Positions 7,860 through 16,101 of a DNA stretch of 33,358 nt are shown here, piece by piece. The DNA is from Lachnospiraceae bacterium UBA7093. Lineage in GTDB: Bacteria; Bacillota; Clostridia; Lachnospirales; Lachnospiraceae. The notes beneath the pieces were generated by a model. It searched no databases and was not told the DNA's origin. It was given only the letters and a program-made list of their open reading frames with translations. Position numbers and translations under genes: made by a program. The number at the start of each line of letters is the position of its first letter. The stretch's first letter is position 1. The DNA lies in contig DKYT01000054.1 in the NCBI GenBank assembly GCA_002492465.1, forward strand, positions 1-33,358, in the 5' to 3' direction.

Positions 7860-9351
7860 AAACATCCTCCTGTCTGCCTCCATGTGCCAACACCTGTCCT
7901 ATCGCCCTCTGCCAGCCGGCTTTCAGCATATTTACCGTTTCCTTTTCCATTTTGGGATGATATTCTTTGTAGCAAATATGTTCAAATATCTGTTTCTCGT
8001 CATAGATGCCTGCTGAAATCCCGGCAAGATAAGCGGCGCCCATAGCGGATAATTCCTCCAGTTCCGGTATCCTCAGCACCGCTTCTGAGAGATCGCTTTG
8101 AAACTGCATTAAATAAGCGTTTGCCGTAGGACCACCGTCTACCTTAATATCTCTGATCTCATCTCCTGATTCCTGCCGCATCAGCCCAATCAGATCCGTG
8201 ATCTGATAAGCGATACTTTCCAAACATGCTTTTACCAGTTCATTTTTTCCTGTGGTCCTTGTAATGCCTGTCATTAAACCGGTAGCGTCAGCATCCCAAT
8301 AGGGCGCGCCAAGTCCCGTAAACGCCGGAATAAAATAAGTTCTATCCTGCCTGTTTGCTTTTGCTGCAAGCTCTCCTGATTCCCTCTCCTTTTGAATCAA
8401 GCCGATCTCTTTCATCCATCTGACCACTGCGCCAGTGTAATTCAAATTGCCTTCCAGCACATACTGCACCTTTTGGTTTCTTCCCCAGGCAAGGCTGGTT
8501 ACAATCCCTGCATCTGTGATAAGCGGCTGATCCCCCAGATTCATCATCACCGATGAACCGGTTCCATAGGTCGCCTTCAATTGTCCTTTTTGCAGACAGT
8601 TCTGTCCAAACAGTGCCCCGTGGCTGTCTCCTATTACCCCCATGATCGGAATCTTTTTCTTCAATACACCCGACAGATCGGTAACGCCGAAGCAGGAATC
8701 CGACATGGAAACCTCAGGAAGGGCATTCTCCGGTATCCGAAAGCTACGGCAAAGCTCCCTGTCCCAGCACAAATCTTTTATATGAAAAAGCTGCGTCCGG
8801 GAAGCGTTGGAGTAATCGGTTTGAAAGCTTTTCTCCTGGGAAAGACTGTAAACCAGCCAGCTGTCTATGGTTCCTAAAGCAAGCTTACCCTGCTGCGCAA
8901 GCTTTTCCCCTTCCGGCACATATCTCATAAGCCACTCAAATTTGGATGCCGGGAAATAAGGCGACAGCCTTAATCCCGTTTTGAGACGTATTTCCTCTGC
9001 TTCTTCTTTATGGGTATCGCAGATCTGACGCGCCCTTGCACATTGCCACACAATGGCATTGTAAATGGGCTCCCCCGTTTCTCTGTTCCATGCCACCGCA
9101 GTTTCACGTTGGTTGGAAATCCCCATTGCCTGAATCTCTCTGCTGTCAATGCCCGCTTTTTCGATCACATCTTTGCACACCAAAATGGTATTCTTTAAAA
9201 TCTCCTTTGGATCGTGCTCCACCCACCCTTTTTGGTTGATCATCTGCCTGTGCTGACGGTCAGCCCTCGCCAGCATTTTCCCATTTTTGTCAAACAACAG
9301 CCCTTTGGTTCCCTGAGTGCTCTGATCTACCGATAAAATATAGCTACACAT
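7849..9351 (-). CDS. FGGY-family carbohydrate kinase, glycerol-kinase-like
   Basis: A 500-residue ATP-dependent sugar or polyol kinase. It follows glycerol kinase closely: SVDQSTQGTKG at the start, GWVEHDP, GISNQRET, NAIVWQ, GTIDSWLVYSL, TDYSNASRTQLF, YGTG, FTGLGAPYWD and VDGGPTAN near the end. Residues matching the E. coli glycerol contacts R83, E84, Y135 and D245 are present as R82, E83, Y132 and D242. The positions of Q246 and F270 have become S243 and S267. Together with the isomerase and transketolase neighbours this points to a ketose or other small polyol rather than glycerol. The start overlaps the end of the transketolase gene by 8 nt. Confidence 0.88.
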   Translation of the reverse strand: MCSYILSVDQSTQGTKGLLFDKNGKMLARADRQHRQMINQKGWVEHDPKEILKNTILVCKDVIEKAGIDSREIQAMGISNQRETAVAWNRETGEPIYNAIVWQCARARQICDTHKEEAEEIRLKTGLRLSPYFPASKFEWLMRYVPEGEKLAQQGKLALGTIDSWLVYSLSQEKSFQTDYSNASRTQLFHIKDLCWDRELCRSFRIPENALPEVSMSDSCFGVTDLSGVLKKKIPIMGVIGDSHGALFGQNCLQKGQLKATYGTGSSVMMNLGDQPLITDAGIVTSLAWGRNQKVQYVLEGNLNYTGAVVRWMKEIGLIQKERESGELAAKANRQDRTYFIPAFTGLGAPYWDADATGLMTGITRTTGKNELVKACLESIAYQITDLIGLMRQESGDEIRDIKVDGGPTANAYLMQFQSDLSEAVLRIPELEELSAMGAAYLAGISAGIYDEKQIFEHICYKEYHPKMEKETVNMLKAGWQRAIGQVLAHGGRQEDVYGA

Positions 9352-10282
9352 CCTGCAGCACCTTCTGCGCGGTTTTTACAAGATTTTCAGCATTCAATCC
9401 ATAATAATCAAACACTTCCCTGGATGTACCGGTAATTACCGGCGCATCCGGCAGGGCGAGATTGATGACCTTTCGGGGGCAATGCTGGCACACTACCTGG
9501 CTGACCATAGCGCCAAGCCCTCCATAAGGCGCGTGTTCTTCTATAGTAACAATTGCCTTTGTCTCTTTCGCCGCTTTTATAATGCTTTCCTGATCTAAAG
9601 GCTTTAGACAGTACATATCCAGTACTCTTGCAAAAATTCCTTTTTCCCTTAAGGCAGCCGCCGCATCGGCTGCCGGCTTTACCAGCTCGCCGCAGGCTAT
9701 AAAGGTAAGATCATCTCCCTCTGTCACAACAGTGGCTTCATTCATCTTAAAAGAAATTTTTTCTTCCCCATAAACATCCTCAACTGCATTCCTGCCCACT
9801 CTGATATATGCCGGTTCTTCATCCTCCAAAAGCGCCTCCATCAGACATTTCGTCTGCCATCTGTCGCTTGGGAGATAAACTCGCATATTGGGAATTGCCG
9901 CCATTGCCGCTATATCCTGCGCCGAATGATGGCTCATGCCAAGGGCGCCGTAACTGACGCCTCCGCTGATGCCGATCAGCTTCACATTTGTACCCGAGTA
10001 CGCCACATCCACCTTACACTGCTCATAGCTTCTGGTAGATAAGAAGCTTGCAGGAGAAACCGCATAGGTTTTTTTCCCACATCTCGCCAGTCCCGCCGCA
10101 ATGCTTACCAGATTCTGCTCCGCAATTCCAACCTCCACAAACTGATCCGGCAGTTCCTGGGCAAAGGGCGTAAGAGAAGCGCTTCCTCTGGAATCGCTGC
10201 AAAGAACCATTACATCCCTGTCTTTTCTCCCATGTTCCAAAAGCACATCGCAGATAACCTGCTTATCCGCTATCTTATTCAT
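9344..10282 (-). CDS. Transketolase, C-terminal subunit
   Basis: A 312-residue protein with the pyrimidine-binding and C-terminal domains of a thiamine-diphosphate transketolase. The catalytic glutamate that activates the thiamine ring is E55 in VEVGIAEQN. The C-terminal domain begins near the segment DLTFIACGELVKPA. It must pair with the product of the gene just upstream to make an enzyme transferring two-carbon ketol units between sugar phosphates. Its start overlaps the upstream stop by 8 nt. Similar split enzymes act as general transketolases or, in D-apiose (AptAB) and sulfoquinovose (SqwGH) catabolism, on unusual ketose substrates. Confidence 0.92.
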   Translation of the reverse strand: MNKIADKQVICDVLLEHGRKDRDVMVLCSDSRGSASLTPFAQELPDQFVEVGIAEQNLVSIAAGLARCGKKTYAVSPASFLSTRSYEQCKVDVAYSGTNVKLIGISGGVSYGALGMSHHSAQDIAAMAAIPNMRVYLPSDRWQTKCLMEALLEDEEPAYIRVGRNAVEDVYGEEKISFKMNEATVVTEGDDLTFIACGELVKPAADAAAALREKGIFARVLDMYCLKPLDQESIIKAAKETKAIVTIEEHAPYGGLGAMVSQVVCQHCPRKVINLALPDAPVITGTSREVFDYYGLNAENLVKTAQKVLQDV

Positions 10283-11108
10283 GGAGCGCCGCCTCCTTTC
10301 TCTCCTCTAAATCCTGCATAATCTGCTGCAGTTCTTCCGCATTCGGAACCTTATGATGCCAGCCCGCTTTATTTTCCATTACGGGTGAGCCTTTTCCTTT
10401 TACTGTATTTGCAATCAGCACTGTCGGCTTTCCTTTCTTCTCCTTCGCTTCCTCAAAGGCTTCCTTAAGCTGGTCGATATCATTTCCATCCGCCACGTCG
10501 ATTACATGCCAGCCAAAGGAGCGAAATCTCTCATGAAGATCATCCTGTGCCATAACCTCTTCTGTGGTTCCTGAAATCTGTAATCTGTTCCTGTCGACCA
10601 CAGCGCACAGATTATCCAGATGATAGTGGCTTGCCGCCATTGCGCCTTCCCATACCGAGCCTTCCGCCAGCTCTCCGTCCCCCATTACCGTATAGACCCT
10701 GTAGCTTTGTTGGTTTTTCTTTCCCGCAATAGCCATTCCCACACAGGTGGGGAGTCCATGCCCCAGGGATCCTGAATTCATCTCTATTCCAGGCAGCTTA
10801 TTGTTGGGGTGTCCTATGTATTTAGAACCAAATTTACTAAAATTTGCAGTCACTTCCTCTTTGTCCAAAAATCCCTTTTCTGCAAGCACTGCATAATAAG
10901 CTTCCATAGAATGCCCTTTGCTTAAAACAAATCTGTCCCGGTCCGGATCCTTCCAGTTTTCCGGACTGACATTCATCTGCTCAAAATACAGCTCCGTCAG
11001 AATTTCCATAATGCTCATATCGCCGCCGATATGCCCTGTTTTTCCGGCGGCAATTATTTCAACCGCATCTTCCCGCAGCTGATAGGCAAGCGCCTTTAGA
11101 TTCTTCAT
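10275..11108 (-). CDS. Transketolase, N-terminal subunit
   Basis: A 277-residue thiamine-diphosphate-binding half of transketolase. The diphosphate/metal motif begins at GDGELAEGSVWEG (143-155) and ends with the asparagine of VDRNRLQ (about 174). SKGH (63-66) and GSLGHGL (113-119) are further conserved transketolase segments. AAGGAGG lies upstream of the ATG. It follows the isomerase gene after 15 nt and is coupled to the C-terminal subunit by an ATGAATAA overlap. Confidence 0.93.
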   Translation of the reverse strand: MKNLKALAYQLREDAVEIIAAGKTGHIGGDMSIMEILTELYFEQMNVSPENWKDPDRDRFVLSKGHSMEAYYAVLAEKGFLDKEEVTANFSKFGSKYIGHPNNKLPGIEMNSGSLGHGLPTCVGMAIAGKKNQQSYRVYTVMGDGELAEGSVWEGAMAASHYHLDNLCAVVDRNRLQISGTTEEVMAQDDLHERFRSFGWHVIDVADGNDIDQLKEAFEEAKEKKGKPTVLIANTVKGKGSPVMENKAGWHHKVPNAEELQQIMQDLEERKEAALHE

Positions 11109-11123
11109 ATTACTTCCTCCTTG

Positions 11124-12539
11124 TCAATTTGAGGTTTTCTCTTCCCCTCTCAGATATGCCTTCACATCCTCTTCAATAGGGTCATATAAATCCGGCTTTA
11201 CGCCAATATATTTACATGCCTCATACAACACCGGAACCACATTTTTATGTATGCCTACACAGTGATGAATATAGGGTCCTTCTACAACCTTTGCTTCCAG
11301 TCTTTTGATATTTTCCACTTCAACCCACAGATAGGTTCCCATTCCCTTAGGTCCTTCCACCCCTTTGGCATTTCCTAAAAGCAGGGAGTACTCTCCATTA
11401 TCGCCGTCAAACCGGCACAAGGTAACTTCACCGTGTTTTGCTTCCGCCGTAAGGCTTCCCGGATGATCAAAGGCAAGGGGGTAAGTAAGCCTTGGTTTCT
11501 CCTTTGCCACTGAAACGGGCCAAGGACCGCAGTGCTGCAGCAATTCTCCATTTTCGATATCGGGATGTCTGATGGTCCAGTCTGCAAAAAAGCTTCTTGT
11601 TTCTCCCATTCCTGCCGCTTCCACCAGCAGCGCCGTAACGACTCCATGAATGTCCGTTTCACAAACCACCGGAATTCCTTTTTCATTTAAAATTGCATTG
11701 GCGGCACAGGGCATAATCCCAAGCTCCGTCTGCAGCGCGTTCCAGCACTGAATTGCCGCCGCCTGACAGCCGTATTTTGAAGTCAACTCCTCCATCGCCA
11801 GGGCAAGCGCCGCCACGTTCCGGGTTTCCTCCTCCCCGATCTGCACCTCCATGTTTTTATGTATATAGGCAAGCATGTCCAGCATTCTTGTTTGCTCTTC
11901 CTTCGCCGCCTTCACCGCCTGGGTCAGTTCCGTCATGGGGATTGGGGATAATTGAATATTAAATTTCTCCAGAAGCTCTCCCTCGTTGCACATGGTAGAC
12001 CAGAAATCAAAAGGTCTGGGGGCAATCTGAAGAATGCGGATATTCCGAAAGACTTTTACTACATTGCACACGGCAATAAAATCCCTAAGACCTCTTTCAA
12101 ATACCGGATCCTCCAGCCGGCAATTGGTCATATAGGTAAAAGGAATCCGAAATCTTCTAAGCACCTTGCCGGTGGCAAACAGTCCGCACTGGGTATCTCT
12201 CAACCGCTCTCCGTTCTCTTCCGGTCTCTCATCCAGAGGTCCCCACAAAAGCACCGGCAGATTCAGCGATTTCGCCAGCCTTGCGCATACATATTCGGTT
12301 CCGAAATTACAGTGAGGTAAAAACAGCCCGTCTACTCCGGCTTTCCGGAATTTATCTGCAATTTTCACAACATCCTTATCATCATAAAGAAGTCCCTCTT
12401 CGTTTATGTCGTCGATATCTACAAAGTCAATTCCAAGCTCCCTTAAGCGTTTCTCTGTCAGCTTTCTGTATTTTAGCGCGTCAGGCGCACTGAAAATGCT
12501 TCTCCGGGTCGGCGCATAACCCAATTTAATCCTGTCCAT
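11124..12539 (-). CDS. Sugar isomerase of the L-fucose/L-arabinose isomerase fold
   Basis: A 471-residue protein resembling the fucose isomerase family, which interconverts aldoses and ketoses with a divalent metal. The N-terminal half has alternating strands and helices of a nucleotide-like fold (DGLFLPHCNFGTEY; LPVLLWGP). The acidic metal-site candidates lie in VCETDIHG, about residues 292-299. The C-terminal domain carries EGPYIHHCVGIHKN, with paired histidines. It is the first gene of the operon, with AAGGAGG six bases before the ATG at 12539; an earlier in-frame ATG six codons upstream overlaps that site. The substrate is unknown. A pentose, deoxyhexose or branched sugar would all fit. 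Confidence 0.75.
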   Translation of the reverse strand: MDRIKLGYAPTRRSIFSAPDALKYRKLTEKRLRELGIDFVDIDDINEEGLLYDDKDVVKIADKFRKAGVDGLFLPHCNFGTEYVCARLAKSLNLPVLLWGPLDERPEENGERLRDTQCGLFATGKVLRRFRIPFTYMTNCRLEDPVFERGLRDFIAVCNVVKVFRNIRILQIAPRPFDFWSTMCNEGELLEKFNIQLSPIPMTELTQAVKAAKEEQTRMLDMLAYIHKNMEVQIGEEETRNVAALALAMEELTSKYGCQAAAIQCWNALQTELGIMPCAANAILNEKGIPVVCETDIHGVVTALLVEAAGMGETRSFFADWTIRHPDIENGELLQHCGPWPVSVAKEKPRLTYPLAFDHPGSLTAEAKHGEVTLCRFDGDNGEYSLLLGNAKGVEGPKGMGTYLWVEVENIKRLEAKVVEGPYIHHCVGIHKNVVPVLYEACKYIGVKPDLYDPIEEDVKAYLRGEEKTSN

Positions 12540-12563
12540 GTTCTTCCTCCTTGCCATATTTTT

Positions 12564-12573
12564 CTAAATTTAG
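12564..12573. promoter_or_regulatory. Candidate operator, proximal site of the sugar operon
   Basis: CTAAATTTAG is a perfect 10-bp palindrome located 25 bp upstream of the isomerase start codon. It shares the TAAATTTAG core found twice in the lacI promoter. Confidence 0.45.
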
Positions 12574-12594
12574 CTGGTTTTTTCCTTTATTGTT

Positions 12595-12610
12595 TGTAAA
12601 TTTAATTACA
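12595..12610. promoter_or_regulatory. Candidate operator, distal site of the sugar operon
   Basis: TGTAAATTTAATTACA has inverted TGTAA/TTACA arms around an AT centre. Its minus-strand reading contains the 14-mer that is identical in the lacI promoter at 168-181. This is the best-supported binding site for the LacI-type regulator. Confidence 0.55.
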
Positions 12611-12619
12611 TATTATTGA

Positions 12620-12634
12620 CTAAATTACTAAATT
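12620..12634. promoter_or_regulatory. Direct repeat of the operator half-site
   Basis: CTAAATT occurs at 12620-12626 and 12628-12634, upstream of the two palindromic sites. A convincing -35/-10 pair for the operon is not visible. TTGGCG followed after 17 bp by TAATTT is the best I can find and is weak. Confidence 0.3.
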
Positions 12635-12722
12635 CATAGTGAATCGCCAAAAAAGTAATACAAATTCCCTTTTTCGTCGGAATTACTTAAAATGAGATTC
12701 TCAATTTATGCATTTTCACAAA

Positions 12723-12751
12723 AAAGGATCCACATAAACTGTGGATCCTTT
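12723..12751 (-). terminator. Terminator of the polysaccharide operon
   Basis: A perfect 11-bp stem of AAAGGATCCAC and GTGGATCCTTT around a seven-base loop is followed on the minus strand by TTTTTT. It lies about 30 nt after the last gene of the polysaccharide operon and isolates it from the sugar operon promoter. Confidence 0.85.
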
Positions 12752-12782
12752 CGGTGATAAAAACTGCTTTTCAATTTTTCTT

Positions 12783-14414
12783 TTATTCCCTGGGCGCTAT
12801 CTTTTCACAGGCAAGCATCGGCATCAACTGATCAAAAGAGGTAATTCCGCTGCCGTCCTCCATTCCGTAAGCGCCATTATATGGCAGTTCTTTGTCAATT
12901 ACGTGCATTTTTTCCATCTTATTCAATGCCTGCGCTTTGAGGGTGGAATCTCCGATTTCGTCGGCTATCATTACGATGATGGCATAAACCGCTGTGGACT
13001 CGTAATTATAACCCTTAACCACCCCGCCGTTAATATCGTACCTTGCCTTCACACCCTCCCCTGCCATTTGCTTCTTCAGCCATTCAACGGTATTGTTTTT
13101 CAACTTTTCTTCCCGGGCAAGATGCAGCAGCGTCATCATTGCCTCCGCCGTATTCAGATCATCGTTCTCATACCGTTCTCTGTCGTAATTGTACCAGCTG
13201 TAATACAGGGGAAATTCATTGCTGATCTGCCCCCGTTCCAAAAGCGCCGCCGCATGATCATAAGCGTCTTTTGCCTTGGCGCTGCCTGTTCTTTTGCTCA
13301 AAAGCGCCATTCCCTGGAGATCTCCGTAGCATAATGTAAATCTGGAAGCGTACTCTGTATTCTTGGAATCAAAAAAGTCTGCATACCGCCTGTCGCTGAT
13401 TCCCCTGTCCAGAAGCGCCGACTCGCAGGACGCCACCTCCTCCTGATAACCTCCCCACAAAGCATGTGCCCCCAGCAGCGCTCTGTAAATTCTGAAATCA
13501 TCGATCAGGGCATTGACCTCGCTGGGCTCGTCTTCCTCTACCCGCCATGCACTCAGCCCTCTGTTCCACATTTTCGTCTTTACATAACCTAAAAGTCTGT
13601 CGAATAATTCCTGATCCTGACTTTCCACCGCATACAAAAGTCCTAAGCCCTGACTTTCACTTAATACCTCTCCGTCTCTCATCTCTCCCTGCAGATAAGA
13701 GGAATGAATGCCTCCCTCCTGATCCATCATGTGGTTTGCCACAAAATCCGCCGTAACCTTTGCGCTTCCTATCCATGCATTCTCCATCAACGCCTGAAAT
13801 ACAGAAGCCTTTTCGATCTGCTTCACAGACCATGCCGTCAATATTCCTTCCCGGTTTAAGAAAAGAGTAGTGGGAATATTGTGAACGCCCAGCAAATCGT
13901 AAGCCCTGAGGGAAGAATCAAAATACAGTTCTCCCTGAAGTCCCAGGGACTGGAAATAAGCCTTTGCGCTCTCCTTTGTTTCTTTTTCACCGTCGGTTTT
14001 ATTGATGTATAAAAATTCCACATCCCCATACTCTTTGGCAAGCTCCTCATAGACTTTCATCTCCGGCATTTGCTTGCCGCAGTCTTCACACCAGCTTGCC
14101 CAGAAAACCAGCGCCACCGCTTTACCTCTCCATTCGCTGATAGAGCGTTCTTTTCCGTCGCTGTCTACAAAAGTAATATCCGGCAGTTCTTCATACAATC
14201 TGCAATTATCGGGAAGCCAATAGGTTTCATCTGAAAGCCCCTGCTCCCAATCATAAGCTTCCTGTTCCTGTTCTTCCTCCTCTACAACGGCAACATAGGG
14301 CTTTGCGCTGTCCGTTTGAATAAGTTTCAGGATCCCCCCTACCATAATCACGGCAAGGAGCAAAAATACCCACCTTAAAATTTTTTCAAGTTTTGACAAA
14401 GAGCTCTTCTTCAT
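12783..14414 (-). CDS. Membrane-anchored thioredoxin (TlpA-like) fused to a GH8-like glycosidase domain
   Basis: A 543-residue protein. Residues 13-32 form an N-terminal membrane anchor, then comes an acidic linker. Residues 75-215 are a TlpA/ResA-type thioredoxin domain with the redox motif WCEDC (C109, C112) and the cis-proline of IPTT (about 181). Residues 225-540 resemble glycoside hydrolase family 8, the BcsZ cellulase family: DQEGGIHSSY, LSESQGLGLLYAV with candidate acid E253, GLSAWRVEED, and NALIDDFRIYRALL with candidate base D305 or D306. Both catalytic positions seem kept. It should sit on the outer face of the membrane and trim or edit the nascent glycan. The redox domain may fold cysteine-containing partners. 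It is the last gene of the operon. I do not know a described fusion of this kind. Confidence 0.75.
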   Translation of the reverse strand: MKKSSLSKLEKILRWVFLLLAVIMVGGILKLIQTDSAKPYVAVVEEEEQEQEAYDWEQGLSDETYWLPDNCRLYEELPDITFVDSDGKERSISEWRGKAVALVFWASWCEDCGKQMPEMKVYEELAKEYGDVEFLYINKTDGEKETKESAKAYFQSLGLQGELYFDSSLRAYDLLGVHNIPTTLFLNREGILTAWSVKQIEKASVFQALMENAWIGSAKVTADFVANHMMDQEGGIHSSYLQGEMRDGEVLSESQGLGLLYAVESQDQELFDRLLGYVKTKMWNRGLSAWRVEEDEPSEVNALIDDFRIYRALLGAHALWGGYQEEVASCESALLDRGISDRRYADFFDSKNTEYASRFTLCYGDLQGMALLSKRTGSAKAKDAYDHAAALLERGQISNEFPLYYSWYNYDRERYENDDLNTAEAMMTLLHLAREEKLKNNTVEWLKKQMAGEGVKARYDINGGVVKGYNYESTAVYAIIVMIADEIGDSTLKAQALNKMEKMHVIDKELPYNGAYGMEDGSGITSFDQLMPMLACEKIAPRE

Positions 14415-14437
14415 ATGGATACCTCTTTCCTCAATCC

Positions 14438-16099
14438 TTATTGCTGCTGATCCTCCTTGGCACAGGCAGGCGTTACGGTCATTACAATATGCCCTTCCTT
14501 TAACGCCTTTTCCATATCGAAAAGATTCGCATACACTTCTTTTCGAAGCTCCGCCAGTTTCTCTTCTTCCTGTTCCTGCAAAGAAATCTTATAGTTTTCC
14601 AGCTCCGCTTCCCTGCTTTCCAGCTCTTTCTCTGCGGCTGCATTTTTCAAATTCTCTCTTCCCTCTTCAAAAGTGTACCTGATCGCAACCGCCGCTGACA
14701 ATATGAAATTCCCCGTCATCAAAAGAGAATAGCCGCCTCTTTCCCCGGTCATACAGGACATTGCCATAATCCCCAGAAAAACCCCTGCCGGAAGCAGTGA
14801 AAAATCAGCTTTTTTCATCATCAGATAGATCAGGCTGATCAGTGCAAAGAAAACCGTCCCTGTATACAGCATCTGATCCGCCCCGCTGACCCCTTTCAAA
14901 AAATCGTATTTTTCCTTTGAAAGCACTTCCTGCTCATCCATCAGCTTTCTGTAGGAGGACAATTCCTGATCTCTGTTTTTCAAATATTGCTCATTTTTTC
15001 TAAACAGCCCGCTTAAGGTTTCCTTTACATCGCCGCCGCTCCACAGCTCCTTCCCCGCTTCCTGCAGGCTGCTTCCGCCGGCAATGGCAAATGCCGGAAG
15101 CTCCCTGTCAATTTCCAATTCAATCTTACTGCCGATCACGCCCGTCACAATCAGATAAGGCAATAAAATAATCAGGCACCGCTGCCAGCCCCTTGCCATC
15201 AGCCGGGTCATCAGCGGAATATCATTTTTAGGGATCGCAGGCAGTTTCATTTTAAAAGGAAGCAGCAGCAGGAGCATTACCAGCGCTAAAATAACGCCCA
15301 TTTCTCTGACCGCCGCCGCTATGGCAAGCGCCGCTCCCAGCAAAAGACACAAAACCACAGCCCCTGTTCCGTTTTCCGTCTCCGCCCCATCCTTTGGCAG
15401 CGCCTCCAGAAAAATCCAGAGGCAAAACATTACAATGGTCAAAAAGGCATTTTCCGGAGACAGCATAGCGGTTGAATAAATCTGTGCCGGCCAAAAGGCG
15501 TACAGGAGAAGCGCCACAATCCTTGCGATTCTTCCTCCCAGCTTTCCCGCCGCCTTGTACAAAAAGAACATGGAGGCGAGAGAAAGAAAGAGATTCAAAT
15601 ACTGTCCCGCCCTTACCCCTCTGCCAAAGATCCGAAAGGCAATGGTCAAAAGATAACTATAACCCATCACCTGGGGAGCCGCCACAATATCGTTGCAATA
15701 TTCCCTGTACCGCTGTATTGTACCGTCCAAAAGACTGCACGCTATTTCATAGTAATCCTTATAGTCCTGAAGATATGCTTCCGGCGCTTCCAGCAAAACC
15801 TTCAGGCGCAGCCCGGCGGCAAGGAAAAAAATTCCACAAAGAATCCCTCTCTCAAGCCATCTTACCCAGCCTTTGCTCCAGGATAACTTATGTTCCAGAC
15901 GCATCTTTGCCGACAATGCCGCCAGCAGCCGGAACAGAACCCATGCGCCCACAATTGCCAGAAGGAAAAGCCCTCTGGTCAAATGTCCGTATTCCGCCCC
16001 GGCTCCCACAGAGGTAAAACTATATACAAAAATATATAATACCCCCACCGCGGCAAGCAACACACACAAATAGTAAAGCCAGTTCTTTCTTAATTTCAT
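14438..16099 (-). CDS. Polytopic membrane protein, GT-C-like glycosyltransferase
   Basis: A 553-residue protein with about a dozen hydrophobic segments. After the third helix an extracellular loop carries DYKDYYE (112-118), like the acidic catalytic motif of GT-C enzymes of the PMT/ArnT type that use polyprenyl-phosphate sugars. The pattern APQVMGYSYLLTIAFRIFG and STAMLSPENAFL further on is also typical. The last 90 residues are a cytoplasmic, Glu/Lys-rich coiled coil. It is 2 nt downstream of the BcsB-like gene. It probably modifies or initiates the glycan; a Wzy-like or flippase role is also possible. Confidence 0.6.
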   Translation of the reverse strand: MKLRKNWLYYLCVLLAAVGVLYIFVYSFTSVGAGAEYGHLTRGLFLLAIVGAWVLFRLLAALSAKMRLEHKLSWSKGWVRWLERGILCGIFFLAAGLRLKVLLEAPEAYLQDYKDYYEIACSLLDGTIQRYREYCNDIVAAPQVMGYSYLLTIAFRIFGRGVRAGQYLNLFLSLASMFFLYKAAGKLGGRIARIVALLLYAFWPAQIYSTAMLSPENAFLTIVMFCLWIFLEALPKDGAETENGTGAVVLCLLLGAALAIAAAVREMGVILALVMLLLLLPFKMKLPAIPKNDIPLMTRLMARGWQRCLIILLPYLIVTGVIGSKIELEIDRELPAFAIAGGSSLQEAGKELWSGGDVKETLSGLFRKNEQYLKNRDQELSSYRKLMDEQEVLSKEKYDFLKGVSGADQMLYTGTVFFALISLIYLMMKKADFSLLPAGVFLGIMAMSCMTGERGGYSLLMTGNFILSAAVAIRYTFEEGRENLKNAAAEKELESREAELENYKISLQEQEEEKLAELRKEVYANLFDMEKALKEGHIVMTVTPACAKEDQQQ

Positions 16100-16101
16100 C
16101 C

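Noticed and set aside
2102..12539. Sulfoquinovose transketolase pathway
   Set aside because: The split transketolase would fit, but no sulfoquinovosidase, sulfolactaldehyde enzyme or sulfonate exporter is present, and the FGGY kinase has no place in that pathway.
12540..12720. Catabolite-responsive element for CcpA
   Set aside because: No sequence close to the TGNAANCGNNNNCA pattern was found. The palindromes here are AT-rich and match the lacI promoter instead.
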